From: Cercospora beticola
Taxonomy: Eukaryota; Ascomycota; Dothideomycetes; Mycosphaerellales; Mycosphaerellaceae
Direction of reading: 5' to 3'
Assembly (NCBI RefSeq): GCF_033473495.1
Contig: NC_088935.1
Span: 4,278,001 to 4,342,000, forward strand
DNA length: 64,000 nucleotides
Shown here: positions 52,527 to 62,629 of the stretch, one piece after another
Layout: every line of letters begins with the position of its first letter
Position numbering within the stretch: the stretch's first letter is position 1
Translations under genes and position numbers: made by a program
Notes under the pieces: generated by a model
The model's database searches: none
Seen by the model: the letters and a program-made list of their open reading frames with translations, nothing else
What the model was told of the DNA's origin: nothing

Positions 52527-53513
52527 CTAGAGCGGTTCTACTCGATCTATGGCGAACCAGGAACGGGTGGAACCGCAAGAAACTCTGGGACGAGTAGTTG
52601 CTACAGTCCTATAAGCTGATGACGAGACCATGAGCAAAAGGAAAACAGAGGCTGTCTGTATATTGGGGGACTCAAAAAAGCATTCTTCCAGCGAGCGGAG
52701 CGCGTCGAGGCAGTTCACACTACTGCTTTACATCTTTAGTCGCCGCATCACGAATCATGGTCAGCGGTGGCATTTTCGACGCTTTTTCTCAACGCGCATA
52801 CCATGTGTTGGACACATTTGGAGTACATGATGATGTTATGTAAAGAAAGGAAGATGAAGAAGAGGAGGTAAACATGGCTCCGGGGGACGCTCGAACGAAG
52901 ATGTAGAAAGAGAGAGCCCGCCAGCCTAGTTAATGTTTATGTATAGTGGTGTTGAAGCCTTGTCTACGGACTTGTAGCTTCCGAAACAACAGTGCACAGA
53001 TCTGAGTCTCCATTCAAAACTCACACTTTGTTCTCCGAAAGCTGTGGCCTGTTGCTAGTATTCTCTTGAGCATTCCGTGCTCGCGACATGTGAGATTTAC
53101 ATGTCACATTGAAGAGGAGCAGGCGCTGCCCACAAGTGCATCGGATGCTGGTCGACTCACTGACAAACAAGCGCGACATGATTTCTACAATCTATATCTC
53201 TCGTCCGTGATAGCTTGATGCGGCGCAAAGATATCAGCATGACAGTGGCAGAGATCAGCCACCTTGACTTCTCCAGTGCATATCGAAGGCTGCGAAGCTG
53301 CCGATGATGACGCCTCCGCCCTATTTCTTGAGTATGTGGAAGCTTACACTGCTGGCCACGTGTTGTGGTGTGTTCGCAAAAGCAGTGTTCTTTCGCCTTT
53401 CACTCGGAGCGCATTCGAGACCAGCTCTAGGCTCCAGGCTTCATTGCCTCCTCATTGCAGGACACTTTTGTCTTTGCTCATGCCGGTTCACGGCACGAAA
53501 TCGCGTGAATGCT
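52527..53513. other. 1-kb convergent intergenic region
   Basis: Between the stop codons of the membrane-protein gene and yar1. A purine-rich run (AAAGAAAGGAAGATGAAGAA) lies near 52843. Longer frames that extend rightwards from here are antisense to yar1. No gene is supported. Confidence 0.5.
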
Positions 53514-54106
53514 CTAATCACTGTCGCTCCCTGGCCCATCGTGCCCATCGTCTGCATCCTCATCGACGAGATCACTCGACGCGACCGTTGTGAGCTCAGC
53601 CTTCTGCAACGCAGTCCGCAGTTCCGTATTCCGTGGATCGACCAGATCTATAGGCTTCAGTTTGGCCTTGTTTCGTATTCTGCCACAATGTCAATACTTT
53701 CGTTCAACCTCAGCAGACCGGTTGATGTTTACCTTGGATCACACCCCGCATCAACTAATATATCCACCACAGCTCTACCATGCTCCCACTCCTCTTTACT
53801 CAACCCATTGCTGAATCGCACTGCACTGTGTAATGGTGTATCGCCTTCTCGTCGATCTTGTCCATCGATTTCTACGCCTTCTTGATCGAGGATCATGTCT
53901 AATACTTCGTATGAACCGTATGTTGCTGCGACGTGCAATGCGCTGGCGCCTAGAGCATCTGTGGTCGTGTTGAGGAATTTTGCGATTGCGTCGGGGTTAG
54001 ATTTGAGGGAGCTGCCTGAGAAGACTTCGGAGAGGAGGGTTGTGTTGTTACGGCGGCATGCTTCGAGGAGAAGTTCTTTGGGGGAGGCACCTTCGTCGTC
54101 TGCCAT
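53514..54106 (-). CDS. yar1: Ankyrin-repeat protein Yar1 (Rps3 chaperone)
   Basis: Small ankyrin protein; yeast Yar1 escorts newly made Rps3 (uS3) and prevents its aggregation. Exons 53733-54106 and 53514-53679 (53-bp intron, donor GTAAAC, acceptor GGCAG) give 179 aa. The start was placed at MADDEGASP; an upstream in-frame ATG would add 80 low-complexity residues. Ankyrin repeats are visible as ALGASALHVAATYGSYEVLD and REGDTPLHSAVRFSNG; the conserved C-terminal block is KLKPIDLVDPRNTELRTALQ, after which the chain ends in an acidic tail (DEDADDGHDGPG). This acidic end is typical of Yar1. Its start lies 452 bp from the divergent rpc11 gene. Confidence 0.92.
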
Positions 54107-54558
54107 GTTGGTGAGGTTTTGGAGTAGTGGGCTTGTTCGGAGCTCAATCTCAGTATGACTGGGCCGCGAGGACGATAGCGTGAAGTTGTGCGTGTGCGTA
54201 TGCGTGGGTAAATTGTGTTTCGACGTGGAGGGGGAGTTGAAAGTGTCAGGAGTTGCTTCCCACACGTCCCTAAAGTGATGTGAGACAGCAAGGCAGCCCA
54301 CCAGCCAACATCCGATCTCCGATGCGCCACAAGCTTTTCTATTCACTTGTCACCAACGCGCTTTCATGTGAACGAACAACAAACTCGCAAAATTCGCTAC
54401 AGACCTCTCTGAACCCGCACAAGAAGAAATATTGAAAGCACTTCAAGTCGAGCAGACAAAACAAGCACAACAAGATCTCGCAAAACTCACCTTTCCGAGC
54501 TGCTGGCACCACACAAAGAACGACCCCAGCAAAAATCACAACGAAAGAAACCCCCAAA
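54107..54558. promoter_or_regulatory. Divergent promoter of yar1 and rpc11
   Basis: The 452 bp between opposed starts contains both promoters and leaders. Joint control of a ribosomal protein chaperone and a Pol III subunit would make sense but is inferred from position only. Confidence 0.45.
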
Positions 54559-55009
54559 ATGCTCCTCTTCTGCCCCTCCTGCAGCAACATGCTCGTAATC
54601 TCGCAAATCCCCTCCTCCCACACCGCCCCCGAAGACAGCATGAACATCGGCAAAAACCGCTTCGAATGCCGCACCTGTCCCTACCAAATGGTCCTCGATC
54701 GTCGCTATTTCGAGCGAAAGACGATGAAACTCAAGGACGTGGGCGACATTCTCGGGGGCGCGGATAGTTGGAAGAATGTCGATCAGACAGAAGGTAAGAC
54801 ATGACATGTCCATGGTTTTCGCAGATGCGGTTCTATCGAAAAAAATGAATTTGTGCTAATTTGTCTGCGTTCGTATAGCGAAATGTCCTGCAGAAGGCTG
54901 CGAGAGCCGTAATGCGTATTTCAGACAGGTGCAGATTCGAAGTGCGGATGAGCCTATGACGAGGTTTTACAGATGTGTAGAATGCACGAAGGAGTGGCGG
55001 GAGAACTGA
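54559..55009 (+). CDS. rpc11: RNA polymerase III subunit Rpc11 (C11)
   Basis: Pol III subunit for RNA cleavage and termination/reinitiation. Exons 54559-54793 and 54879-55009 (donor GTAAGA, acceptor TATAG) give 121 aa. The N-terminal zinc ribbon starts MLLFCPSCSNML with a second pair in ECRTCPYQ. The C-terminal TFIIS-like ribbon has CPAEGCESRNAYF, the acidic catalytic hairpin RSADEP, and FYRCVECTKEW. Both Cys pairs of each ribbon are intact and the length is close to family size. Confidence 0.96.
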
Positions 55010-55460
55010 ATTTTACCTGTTGGGTTGCTTCTTTTGGCGTTGAGCACGAGATTTGGGAAAAGGGCGCAGGTGGTTCATCAAGATCTGCGCATTACGAGAT
55101 ACCCACGGCATCGATGGCGCGGAGTGAGATTTTCACACACTTCGCATTGAGTTGGCTTCAAGGCATTCATCAATTTCTATGGAGCTTGTGAAGAACTGTC
55201 TCTATTGATTGACTGCAGTTGCGCAGTGTGCTGTTAGGCCAGATGCCAGCACGGTCAAATTCGCGCGATGGCTCGATCAGACACTCATTATTATGCCCAA
55301 TTTGAGGGTAGTCGCCTCCTTCTGGCGACAAGGTCAAACCGGTACCGGTGTCCAAATTATCTCTCCCATGCTCAACGACGACCGACGGGTGCCGCCCTCC
55401 CCGGTCCATATCCTAAAAAACAACAGCTGAAAAGGAGACATATGGCGATTGTCCCCTTCG
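55010..55460. other. Convergent intergenic region
   Basis: 451 bp between the rpc11 and pal1 stop codons; two 3' UTRs expected. No gene or repeat is seen. Confidence 0.5.
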
Positions 55461-57452
55461 CTACTCAGCCGCGCGTGGCCTTCGCGGTCCTCCCTTGACC
55501 GATCGCATTCTGTTCAAGAAGCCGCTGACACCACTTGGTCGCTCCTCGTCGCCACTGCTGACTCTGCCGTTTCTGCTGGGTAGACGGGCATCGCTCGTCT
55601 GAGTTCTAGTGAGAGGCGGGGCCTTGGGGCTACTTCCAGCTCGTGAACGGTTTCGTGGTCTCTCCTGTTCAGCAATTCGGATCTGTGTGCCTTTCTTGTC
55701 GAAGGCCGCCTCGTAGTCGCTGTCGAATGGGTTGATCTCATTGTCTTTGCTGTACTTGGCCTTCACAGGTCCTCCAGCGCTGATGGCTTTCGTCTGTGGA
55801 ATGGGTGGGCTTGTTGGTCCACCATACTGATATCGTGCCTCTGGGCTCCGGAGATCAGCAGGTCGATCACGTCGAGAAGCGGACATGCCGCGGAAGCGTT
55901 GCGCAATGGACTTCTTTCGCGACAGACCACCCACGTTAAGCTCTGGATCTTCCGAGTCCCGGCGCTGCATGTCTTTCCTACTAGCTGGTGCACCTTCCAG
56001 GAATGTAGAAGTTCCCAAACCATTCGTCTCTTGACCGTGTACTAACTCGCCACGCTGAAGAGGATCGATGGTAACGGGCTCCGTCTTCCACTGGTTCGTC
56101 TCGGTCTTCTTTCGTGTCGCGGCGTACTCTGAAAATCCTTCTTCTCCTCGTCCGTGGAATTTGTCCAGATCAAGCTGAGATCGAAGCGGTCCAGCGCCTC
56201 CGAGCTGCATATTTGCCGAATCGGCTGGAAAGGCCTGCATTGGTGCACGGCGGTCCTTCTTGGAGTTTCGATGCGGATTACATGCGTCAAAGGGACCATC
56301 GTGGTGGAACACTGTGGACTGTCAGCTTCATGCATCCTCTGCTCACAAAATTTCGACTCACAGCCTTGACCGTAGATGCCGGTCACGTCCAGTTTGTCAA
56401 TAATGTCCAATCCTTGAGGCTTGCGTCGTGGTTTCTCGCCATTGCGAACCCTCTCTTTCTCTCGCTTGTGGCGTTCCTCCCGCTCCTTTCGCCTCTCAGC
56501 CCGTCGACGTTCGGAGGACTCTGTACGCTCACGAAGCTCTTCGCGCTCTACGCGTGGACGGCGTTCCTTTTCCATGACTGAGGATTCCGACGCTCGTCGT
56601 GGTCGGGAGCGCGGAAATGTGCTTTTGTCGGGGCTACGAACTGGTCGGGGTGGTCGATCGCGCTCGCCAGATGGTCGGTACGTGGGAGGTGGGCCACTGG
56701 GACGAGGGGGAGCTCGATCTTCTGGTCGCTTCACGATGTCTAGTCCACTGGTGAGCAAGCTTCAAATCAAATTGTCAATGGTTGGCACGTACATGCGCCT
56801 GCTCCACTCTGTCCATTTGATAGTGGTTTGTCCAGGAGAGAGAGGTCATTCTGCCGCGAGCGGAAGTCAGCAAACATATGAGTGAAGTTGTGGAAGCGCT
56901 GCATCTCATTGAAGGGTGATGATCAGGGGAAGCTTGTGTCGCAGGACCAGCAGGCGTGGTGGTTTGAAAACGCCAATTCTGCCAGGACGAATGACACAAG
57001 GTCGCAGAGTGACAGGGAAGCTGCAGGGCATTGGCGCGCGCGACAGCAAACGCGGAAGCACTCACGAAGATGTCCTCGGGCACTTGCACGGGGCGGGCTT
57101 GTTGCTGTCGCAGGCGAGCGACCTCGTCGTCGTCGAGAAACGGATTGGTCGACATTGGACGTTCGGGTCGCTGCACGACGGGCAGCGTGTTGCTATTGAA
57201 ACTCGGGTGTCGTGGTGACGGCGAGGCGGCCCTTCTGAAGGGGTTGTTGCTCGAAAAGGACGGCGACGGCAGATTGGTGGGAGGGAGGTCTAATGACAGG
57301 CCAACGGGAGCGCGCTGGCGGTCTGAACGGGCGTCAGTAGGACAGCGGTGGGCGTTTGCAAGCATGGGGAGCAAGCGAGCGTGCGGGTGCATGCAACGTG
57401 AAACAGGAGTCGTCATACCTGAAGCCGCCGCGGGTTCGGCGAAGAATGCCAT
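55461..57452 (-). CDS. pal1: Cell-morphology protein Pal1
   Basis: Membrane-associated fungal protein that keeps cylindrical cell shape and links to endocytic sites (known in S. pombe). Five exons: 57419-57452, 57066-57322, 56793-56904, 56362-56739 and 55461-56311, giving 543 aa. Donors are GTATGA, GTGAGT, GTACGT and GTGAGT. The N-terminus holds NPFLDDDEVARLRQQQ. The conserved Pal1 core is rebuilt across the last intron: RKPQGLDIIDKLDVTGIYG then FHHDGPFDACNPHRN and RRAPMQAFPADSANMQLGG. The upstream half of exon 4 is highly charged (Arg/Glu). The exon 3 boundaries are the least certain part: acceptors at 56905 or six bases on, and a second donor at 56786 paired with an acceptor at 56748, also keep the frame. 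Confidence 0.9.
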
Positions 57453-58328
57453 GCTGCCGGCTCGCGTCCTTTGCACGTCTGCTTGGGGGGTGACGGGGCA
57501 GCGGTGCACGAGGATGGGCGGCGCGCGAGCGGGTGCGCGTGGGTGAATATATGGACGACGGTGGCGTGCAGCGTGACCGCGTGCTGGGCTGGCTTTGCTT
57601 TGCTTCTCCTCTCACGCCGCCCGGTGGAATGCGCGCAGTCGATTGGCGCACTAACGGCTCCGGTTGCTAGTCGTCAGGTAGTTCTGCTCGGCTGGTGGAT
57701 GCCGGTGCTATTGTATGTATGTCGGTCTCGTCGGCGGGCGCGCGCTGCAGCATAGGGACGCTGGTGCGAGGGAGGGAGGTCTGCAGTCTGCAGCGAGGAG
57801 CGCCGTGTCCTTAAACTCTCGCCTTCCGTTGCAGGGCGCCGCCCGCTCATCGACGCCAAGCATAGAACATCAACCTTCGCGACCCCTGCGTGCGTCAACA
57901 CTGACCACCAGCAGTGCGTGAATCGAAGAAGCAAGTCCAGCCTCGGCCTCTGACTACCGCGCGCCCAGCGTGCTGCACTGCGCACACCGCTGCCTCCGCG
58001 CCCATTGCAGTGCTGACATTGCGTGTCACACCCCCGTCCACCACGTCTGCTGCTCCCCGCTCCGCCGTGTCCCTTCTCCTCCGCGCCGCGCTGCATTCCT
58101 GCCGTTATTACGTGCGCTTCTGGCTTTGCACATTCTCTGTACGGACAAGCTCATCTCAGGGTCTGCTTTAGCTCACGCCCACGCCCACTCGCTCGCTAGC
58201 GTCCAATCGCACGGTGGATCTCCCACTTCTGCTCCGCCCAAGCAGCCGAGACCGTAACCTCATTCTGCACCGCGTGTCCACGCGCTGGGCCAGACTAGAC
58301 ATCCTCATTGTTCTAGCAGACGCCAGTC
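57453..58328. promoter_or_regulatory. Divergent promoter region of pal1 and med31
   Basis: 876 bp between opposed start codons. GC-rich, with many short overlapping frames and no domain. Long pyrimidine-rich stretches precede med31. Nothing further is supported. Confidence 0.45.
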
Positions 58329-58875
58329 ATGTCTGCACCGGATCGTAGCAGTGGCGAGGCGGCCGTGCCAGAATACAGGATCCATCATGGCGGCCACGAC
58401 AGATTCACACTGGAGCTCGAGGTGAGTTGTACCATGGGTGATCCCAATCACACCAGCGAGGCTCGACGCCCAGACCGCGCATTCTGCCCGATCACATGGC
58501 TTGCACGCGACCGCCATCATCTCCGTCGCTATCTCGCACAGTCCAGCTAATCGTCTCGCACAGTTTGTGCAGATGCTGGCGAACCCACAATATCTGTCGT
58601 ACCTCGCGGACAAGAAACTGCTAGAGAACGAAGAGTTCGTGGCATATCTAGATTATCTGCAGTACTTCCGTGATCCGACTTACCTTCGATACCTGCAGTG
58701 AGTCTGAAATCGATCTGTGCAATCGAAACTACTGCTAATTCTGTCGAGGTATCCTGGCCCTACCTTGCGAGCCCTGGAGCTGTTACAAGAAGAGCGGTTC
58801 CGCAAAGACATTCTCAGCCCAGAAGTTGCGGGACGGCTCTTCCACGAGGGCATGGAAGCGAGCACTTCTACGTGA
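58329..58875 (+). CDS. med31: Mediator complex subunit Med31 (Soh1)
   Basis: Subunit of the Mediator middle module, which links activators to RNA polymerase II. Exons 58329-58421, 58564-58697 and 58749-58875 give 117 aa. Intron 1 is 142 bp (donor GTGAGT), intron 2 51 bp (donor GTGAGT, branch GCTAAT, acceptor CGAG). The conserved SOH1 core reads [40 protein letters not shown] and, across intron 2, [13 protein letters not shown]. Near-complete conservation makes this firm. Confidence 0.96.
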
Positions 58876-59895
58876 TGACGATTCTGTTATCTTACCTCGC
58901 AGCCCTTTGCACACTGGCTATGCTTCTCTGTAATGGCCACCAACGTTGATTGCGCGGCCCTGCTTGGATGGCACTGTTTAGGTGCTGCCAAGCCGCTCGG
59001 CACATGATTCGTCCAAAGTTGAAGAACCAGCGTGTAGCGTCAAGGCAATACCGGTCGTTCAACGTTCCGAAAGGACCTGTACCACAGAATCGGAAAGTTC
59101 GCCAGGATATCAAGACATCTCTCGGCACAGTCGGAGCGATCATTGTGGTTGTCCCCCGATCGCTCAGTGACGAGTCACGACGTTTATGCTTCAAGGCATC
59201 AAATTCGAGTTTGACAATTATTACTGTCAGCACGGATAGGTTGCAGATGCCAGAGCCAGGAGATTATCGCGCAGTCGCGCCTCATGGGCTACTCAGAGCA
59301 CGAGTGGAGTCGTCGAGTGATTGCGGAATACGCAAAATACATTGTATGTTTCAGGAACCTACTCAACTCAAATAATCAATACTGAAACCAGGCAAATCTG
59401 ACACTGTGTACATCGTTGACCTCAAGTTCGCTGGGTGCGATGTCATGACGTGGATTTTATTAGAGCTACTTGCTGCACCGGTCATTTTGAGTTGAGCTGA
59501 AGTATTCTTGAATTGGGTGCACGATTGTTCCGGCTGGTACTTGCTGCTCCCTAATCTCGCTTTGCAGCCTTCAGCGGCAGCGATCCTCATGTTTTGTTTG
59601 AGGACTGCACAGTAGTGATGCAATGCGCAAGCATTACGTGCTGTACGCTTGAACCTCCATGGCAATGATATCCAGCTGTGATCTGATCCAGTAGTGTGCA
59701 CATATGGACTATTGAAGCCGGCTGAACTGACGGCAGTCCGCACGAGTGGTAGACGACTGAGGGGAGGCGCTTGTGCCGTCTGGCTCTTTCGCAATTGCTT
59801 GTTGATTGCCGCTGGTAGTACGACGCCCCGCGCATTCTGGAGCATTCTTTGTTGCTGGTCGCAATCTTCAGACTGTTGTCTTTTGTGCCGCTTCC
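58876..59895. other. Convergent intergenic region with one doubtful small ORF
   Basis: About 1 kb between the stop codons of med31 and the leftward SF3b subunit gene. The only frame worth noting starts at 58968 (listed separately). Confidence 0.5.
58968..59375 (+). CDS. Doubtful small ORF with mitochondrial-type N-terminus
   Basis: A frame of 135 codons starts MALFRCCQAARHMIRPKLKN and is Arg/Lys-rich with almost no acidic residues for 45 positions, which looks like a mitochondrial presequence. A short hydrophobic run, GTVGAIIVVV, follows. The rest has no recognised domain and may contain an unrecognised intron. No homologous family comes to mind, and a chance frame in the 3' region of med31 is quite possible. 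Confidence 0.22.
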   Translation: MALFRCCQAARHMIRPKLKNQRVASRQYRSFNVPKGPVPQNRKVRQDIKTSLGTVGAIIVVVPRSLSDESRRLCFKASNSSLTIITVSTDRLQMPEPGDYRAVAPHGLLRARVESSSDCGIRKIHCMFQEPTQLK

Positions 59896-60156
59896 TCAAC
59901 TGCCACCATCTCTCTCCGGCGCCGGCCCAACGGGTAATACCATTTTCTCCATATACTGCATCCTGACCTTCTCCATCGGCATGCCCATTCCTATCGCCAT
60001 GTAGTGCAAGAGTGGAGGGTGTCCTTGGTAGGAAGCGTAGCTGTCGCGCGCGATGTTGGACGTCCACTCGTGTTTCGTTGTGTCTGCATGTCCAGTTCCG
60101 ATGTATTTGTTCTGCAGCGATTCGAGCTGCTGCTGAGTGCGCAGTTTGTCGGCCAT
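59896..60156 (-). CDS. ysf3: Splicing factor 3B subunit 5 (SF3b10 / Ysf3)
   Basis: Smallest subunit of SF3b in the U2 snRNP, which recognises the branch site. A single exon encodes 86 aa. The whole chain matches the SF3b10 family: QQQLESLQNKYIGTGHADTT, then HEWTSNIARDSYASYQGHPP, and MAIGMGMPMEKVRMQYMEKM. It is divergent from nse3, with 251 bp between starts. Confidence 0.97.
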   Translation of the reverse strand: MADKLRTQQQLESLQNKYIGTGHADTTKHEWTSNIARDSYASYQGHPPLLHYMAIGMGMPMEKVRMQYMEKMVLPVGPAPERDGGS

Positions 60157-60407
60157 GATGGGCTTGTGTTGGGTTGTGCTATGTGGTGATGATGGTTCAT
60201 GCGCAGCGAGGTTGTGAAGAAGAAGTGAACTAATGTCTTGGCGTCATAGCGGGAACGCGTGTGAGGGGTGTGCCGGCGCGTCTTCTGGTGGAGGCCTTGT
60301 GAACGCTCTTGCGAACAAGATGATTGTTCTCACGTCGTCGAACAAGATTCAAGCAACATACACGCTCACAAGGTCTCAGAGTCGTGCCTCCAGGCCACTT
60401 TAATGCA
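60157..60407. promoter_or_regulatory. Divergent promoter of SF3b5 and nse3 genes
   Basis: The 251-bp interval must contain both core promoters. No TATA box is obvious. Confidence 0.5.
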
Positions 60408-61554
60408 ATGCCGCTCGTGAACGGCAGGAAAAGACGTGCGGTAGGAAAACGCGACGCGTGATCCGGCTTCGATGCTGATGAATTGCAGCAGCCCGAACAA
60501 GCGGAAGAGTCGGCCTCACCATCACTGCAGCGTTCACCAGAACCTGCAACACAAAGACGCAGGACGCAAGGCCATGACGATGAAGATGGTGCCTTTGCTG
60601 GGGATCATGGACAAACACAAAATGGCAGCAACGATGAGCTGGCCAAGAAGCTCGTTCGCTTCGCCCTAGCATGTGAATATGGTCGAAGACCGATACGACG
60701 ACAAGACATCAACGAGAAGGTCCTTGGATCGGCAAGTGGCCGAGGAAAGCTTTTTACTGCTGTCTGGGATCAAGCACAATACCAACTCAGGTCCGTTTTT
60801 GGCATGGAGATGGTCGAACTGTCCGCCCGGGAGAAAGTTACTTTGCAGCAGAGGAGAGCTGCTCAGAAGAAGGAAACGCAGAGCCAAACCAAGACGACGT
60901 CAGCATGGAGCTTGGCGAGCGTGTTACCTCCTGAGCTGCGAGATCCAGCAATCCTGGCGCCTGCTGCTGCGCCCACCAGTGATGCCGAAGCGCAGTACAT
61001 CGGCATCTACACGACGCTAGTATCTTTGATCCTTCTCTCGGGTGGCACCCTACCAGACACCAAGATGGAGCGTTTTCTTCGCAAGCTGGGCATTGATGAT
61101 CGGACAACGCTGGCCGGATATGAGAAGAACGAGCAATTGATGAAGAGACTTGAAAAAGACGGATACTTGTACAAGCTGAAAGAGAGCACAGGAACTGGCG
61201 AAGACGACACATACTTCGTGGTTGGACCAAGAGGGAGACTAGAGGTTGGTGAAGAGTAAGTCTTGTCTCACTGTATCGCATCAATGTTTTGGGATAGGAA
61301 GCTAATCGTTCGCGCGTGCTTTCAGTGGTGTGCGTGGAGTAGCACGAATGGTCATGCCACCACAAACCGACGAAGAAGAAGAAGAGCTGGACAAGAAGAT
61401 CATGCGCAGCTTGGGAATCTCCGATAAGCCAGCAGGCCAAACGCAACAAGGTGAACCGGCTCCGAAAAAGCCCCGGCAGCGGAAAAATGCCGCCCCGCAG
61501 GACGAGGACGAGTCTGAAGAGAATGATGAAGACGATGAGGAACACGAAGGATGA
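60408..61554 (+). CDS. nse3: Smc5-6 complex subunit Nse3 (MAGE domain)
   Basis: MAGE-family winged-helix protein that, with Nse1 and Nse4, forms the DNA-binding bridge of the Smc5-6 repair complex. Exons 60408-60440, 60489-61255 and 61326-61554 give 342 aa; donors GTAGGA and GTAAGT. The first exon is 33 nt (MPLVNGRKRRA). The MAGE domain spans about residues 50-275 and includes LAKKLVRFALACEYGRRPIR, YIGIYTTLVSLILLSGGTL and KMERFLRKLGIDD. The winged-helix end has KDGYLYKLKE and YFVVGPRGRLEVG. The C-terminal tail is acidic and disordered. Length and domain position fit fungal Nse3. Confidence 0.94.
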
Positions 61555-62541
61555 CATCCCCACAGTTTTGCATCCCTCTGGATTGCAGCATCAACCGCTT
61601 TCGGACTGCAGGATCGTGCTATGCAGTGGCAGCCACGGACCGGTTTCGCCTTGCAACTCTTCTGGCCCATCTACTCAGGATGCTAATTAGCACTTCTGGG
61701 CCAATTTGAGGGCTAAGACTCCACTTTTCAGGCCAGCGGTCCTCTTGTCCACCCGATGACAGACCAATTTGTAAATCGGCGAGCACGCGGCAAGATGTGA
61801 AAACACGATACATACGATCCAGACGCTTAGAGAGACTTAGACTCGAAGTGGCGTACCCGAAGCGCTAAACACACGCCTGGAAAGGTCTTGCAAATGCCCA
61901 CTGCGTCTACTCAAAGAGATCAATTAGCCCTCACAATGTCCGTGGGCTTTGGGAGGTCAATATGGTCAAATTAGCTTCTCGCGTCAAAGAAGTGGCTGAG
62001 CGGAAAATCCCAGGCTGTTGGTGGAGACATGCATGTCCGCTGTCCCTCGTATCCCATGCAGCTAACCCCGGCCATATGTCTTGGCAAAGCTGTATGCTTA
62101 CTGAATGCTGATGCAGCAGCCACTAAAGACCAACTGCAATAACCTCCGATGCACGGCGCTCCGAAGACCATTCATCATTCCGACTGCGATGCATTACTAC
62201 ACATCGACTAATAGATCGAAATGTTTTGCACAATCCCCACAGGCACACTGGTCTAGTTGCTCGGGGTGGACTTCGGTCAGCTCTGCTACCAATAGCTGAG
62301 CATTGTCGTGCTACGCGACAGGCTGTCAAATGAATTTTCAAGCTCGTATGCAATGCGATGCAATGCGCTGGACGTAGCTTGGACAGCATCGGCGTCCGCC
62401 ACCTTCTGCCAGGCTCTTGCGCCCAAACCCACCACTCGCGAAACATCGAGGATGGCAATGCGATCCACAATCTACTGGCCGGACACGTACAGCCGCATTC
62501 AAGATGGAGAGCCGCTCGGGCGTACAGAGACACAAGACGCA
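61555..62541. other. 1-kb intergenic region
   Basis: Between nse3 and the isochorismatase-family gene. Frames are short and overlapping on both strands; none is supported. The right end is the promoter of the secreted hydrolase. Confidence 0.5.
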
Positions 62542-62548
62542 TATATAA
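62542..62548 (+). promoter_or_regulatory. TATA box of the isochorismatase-family gene
   Basis: TATATAA lies 82-88 bp upstream of the ATG at 62630, followed by a C/A-rich leader ending ATCGCCAACATG. A strong TATA box is more typical of inducible than of housekeeping genes in fungi. Confidence 0.6.
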
Positions 62549-62629
62549 CGTGAAGCTGATTCCCAGCAATATCATTCATTCTCTACATTCGAGTCAATCA
62601 CCATCAGCCTCAAACCAACAATCGCCAAC

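Noticed and set aside
53304..53885. 193-codon plus-strand frame near yar1
   Set aside because: Antisense to the well-supported yar1 second exon and part of its first exon.
59363..60067. 234-codon minus-strand frame overlapping the SF3b subunit gene
   Set aside because: It overlaps the highly conserved 86-aa SF3b5 coding region in another frame and has no domain.
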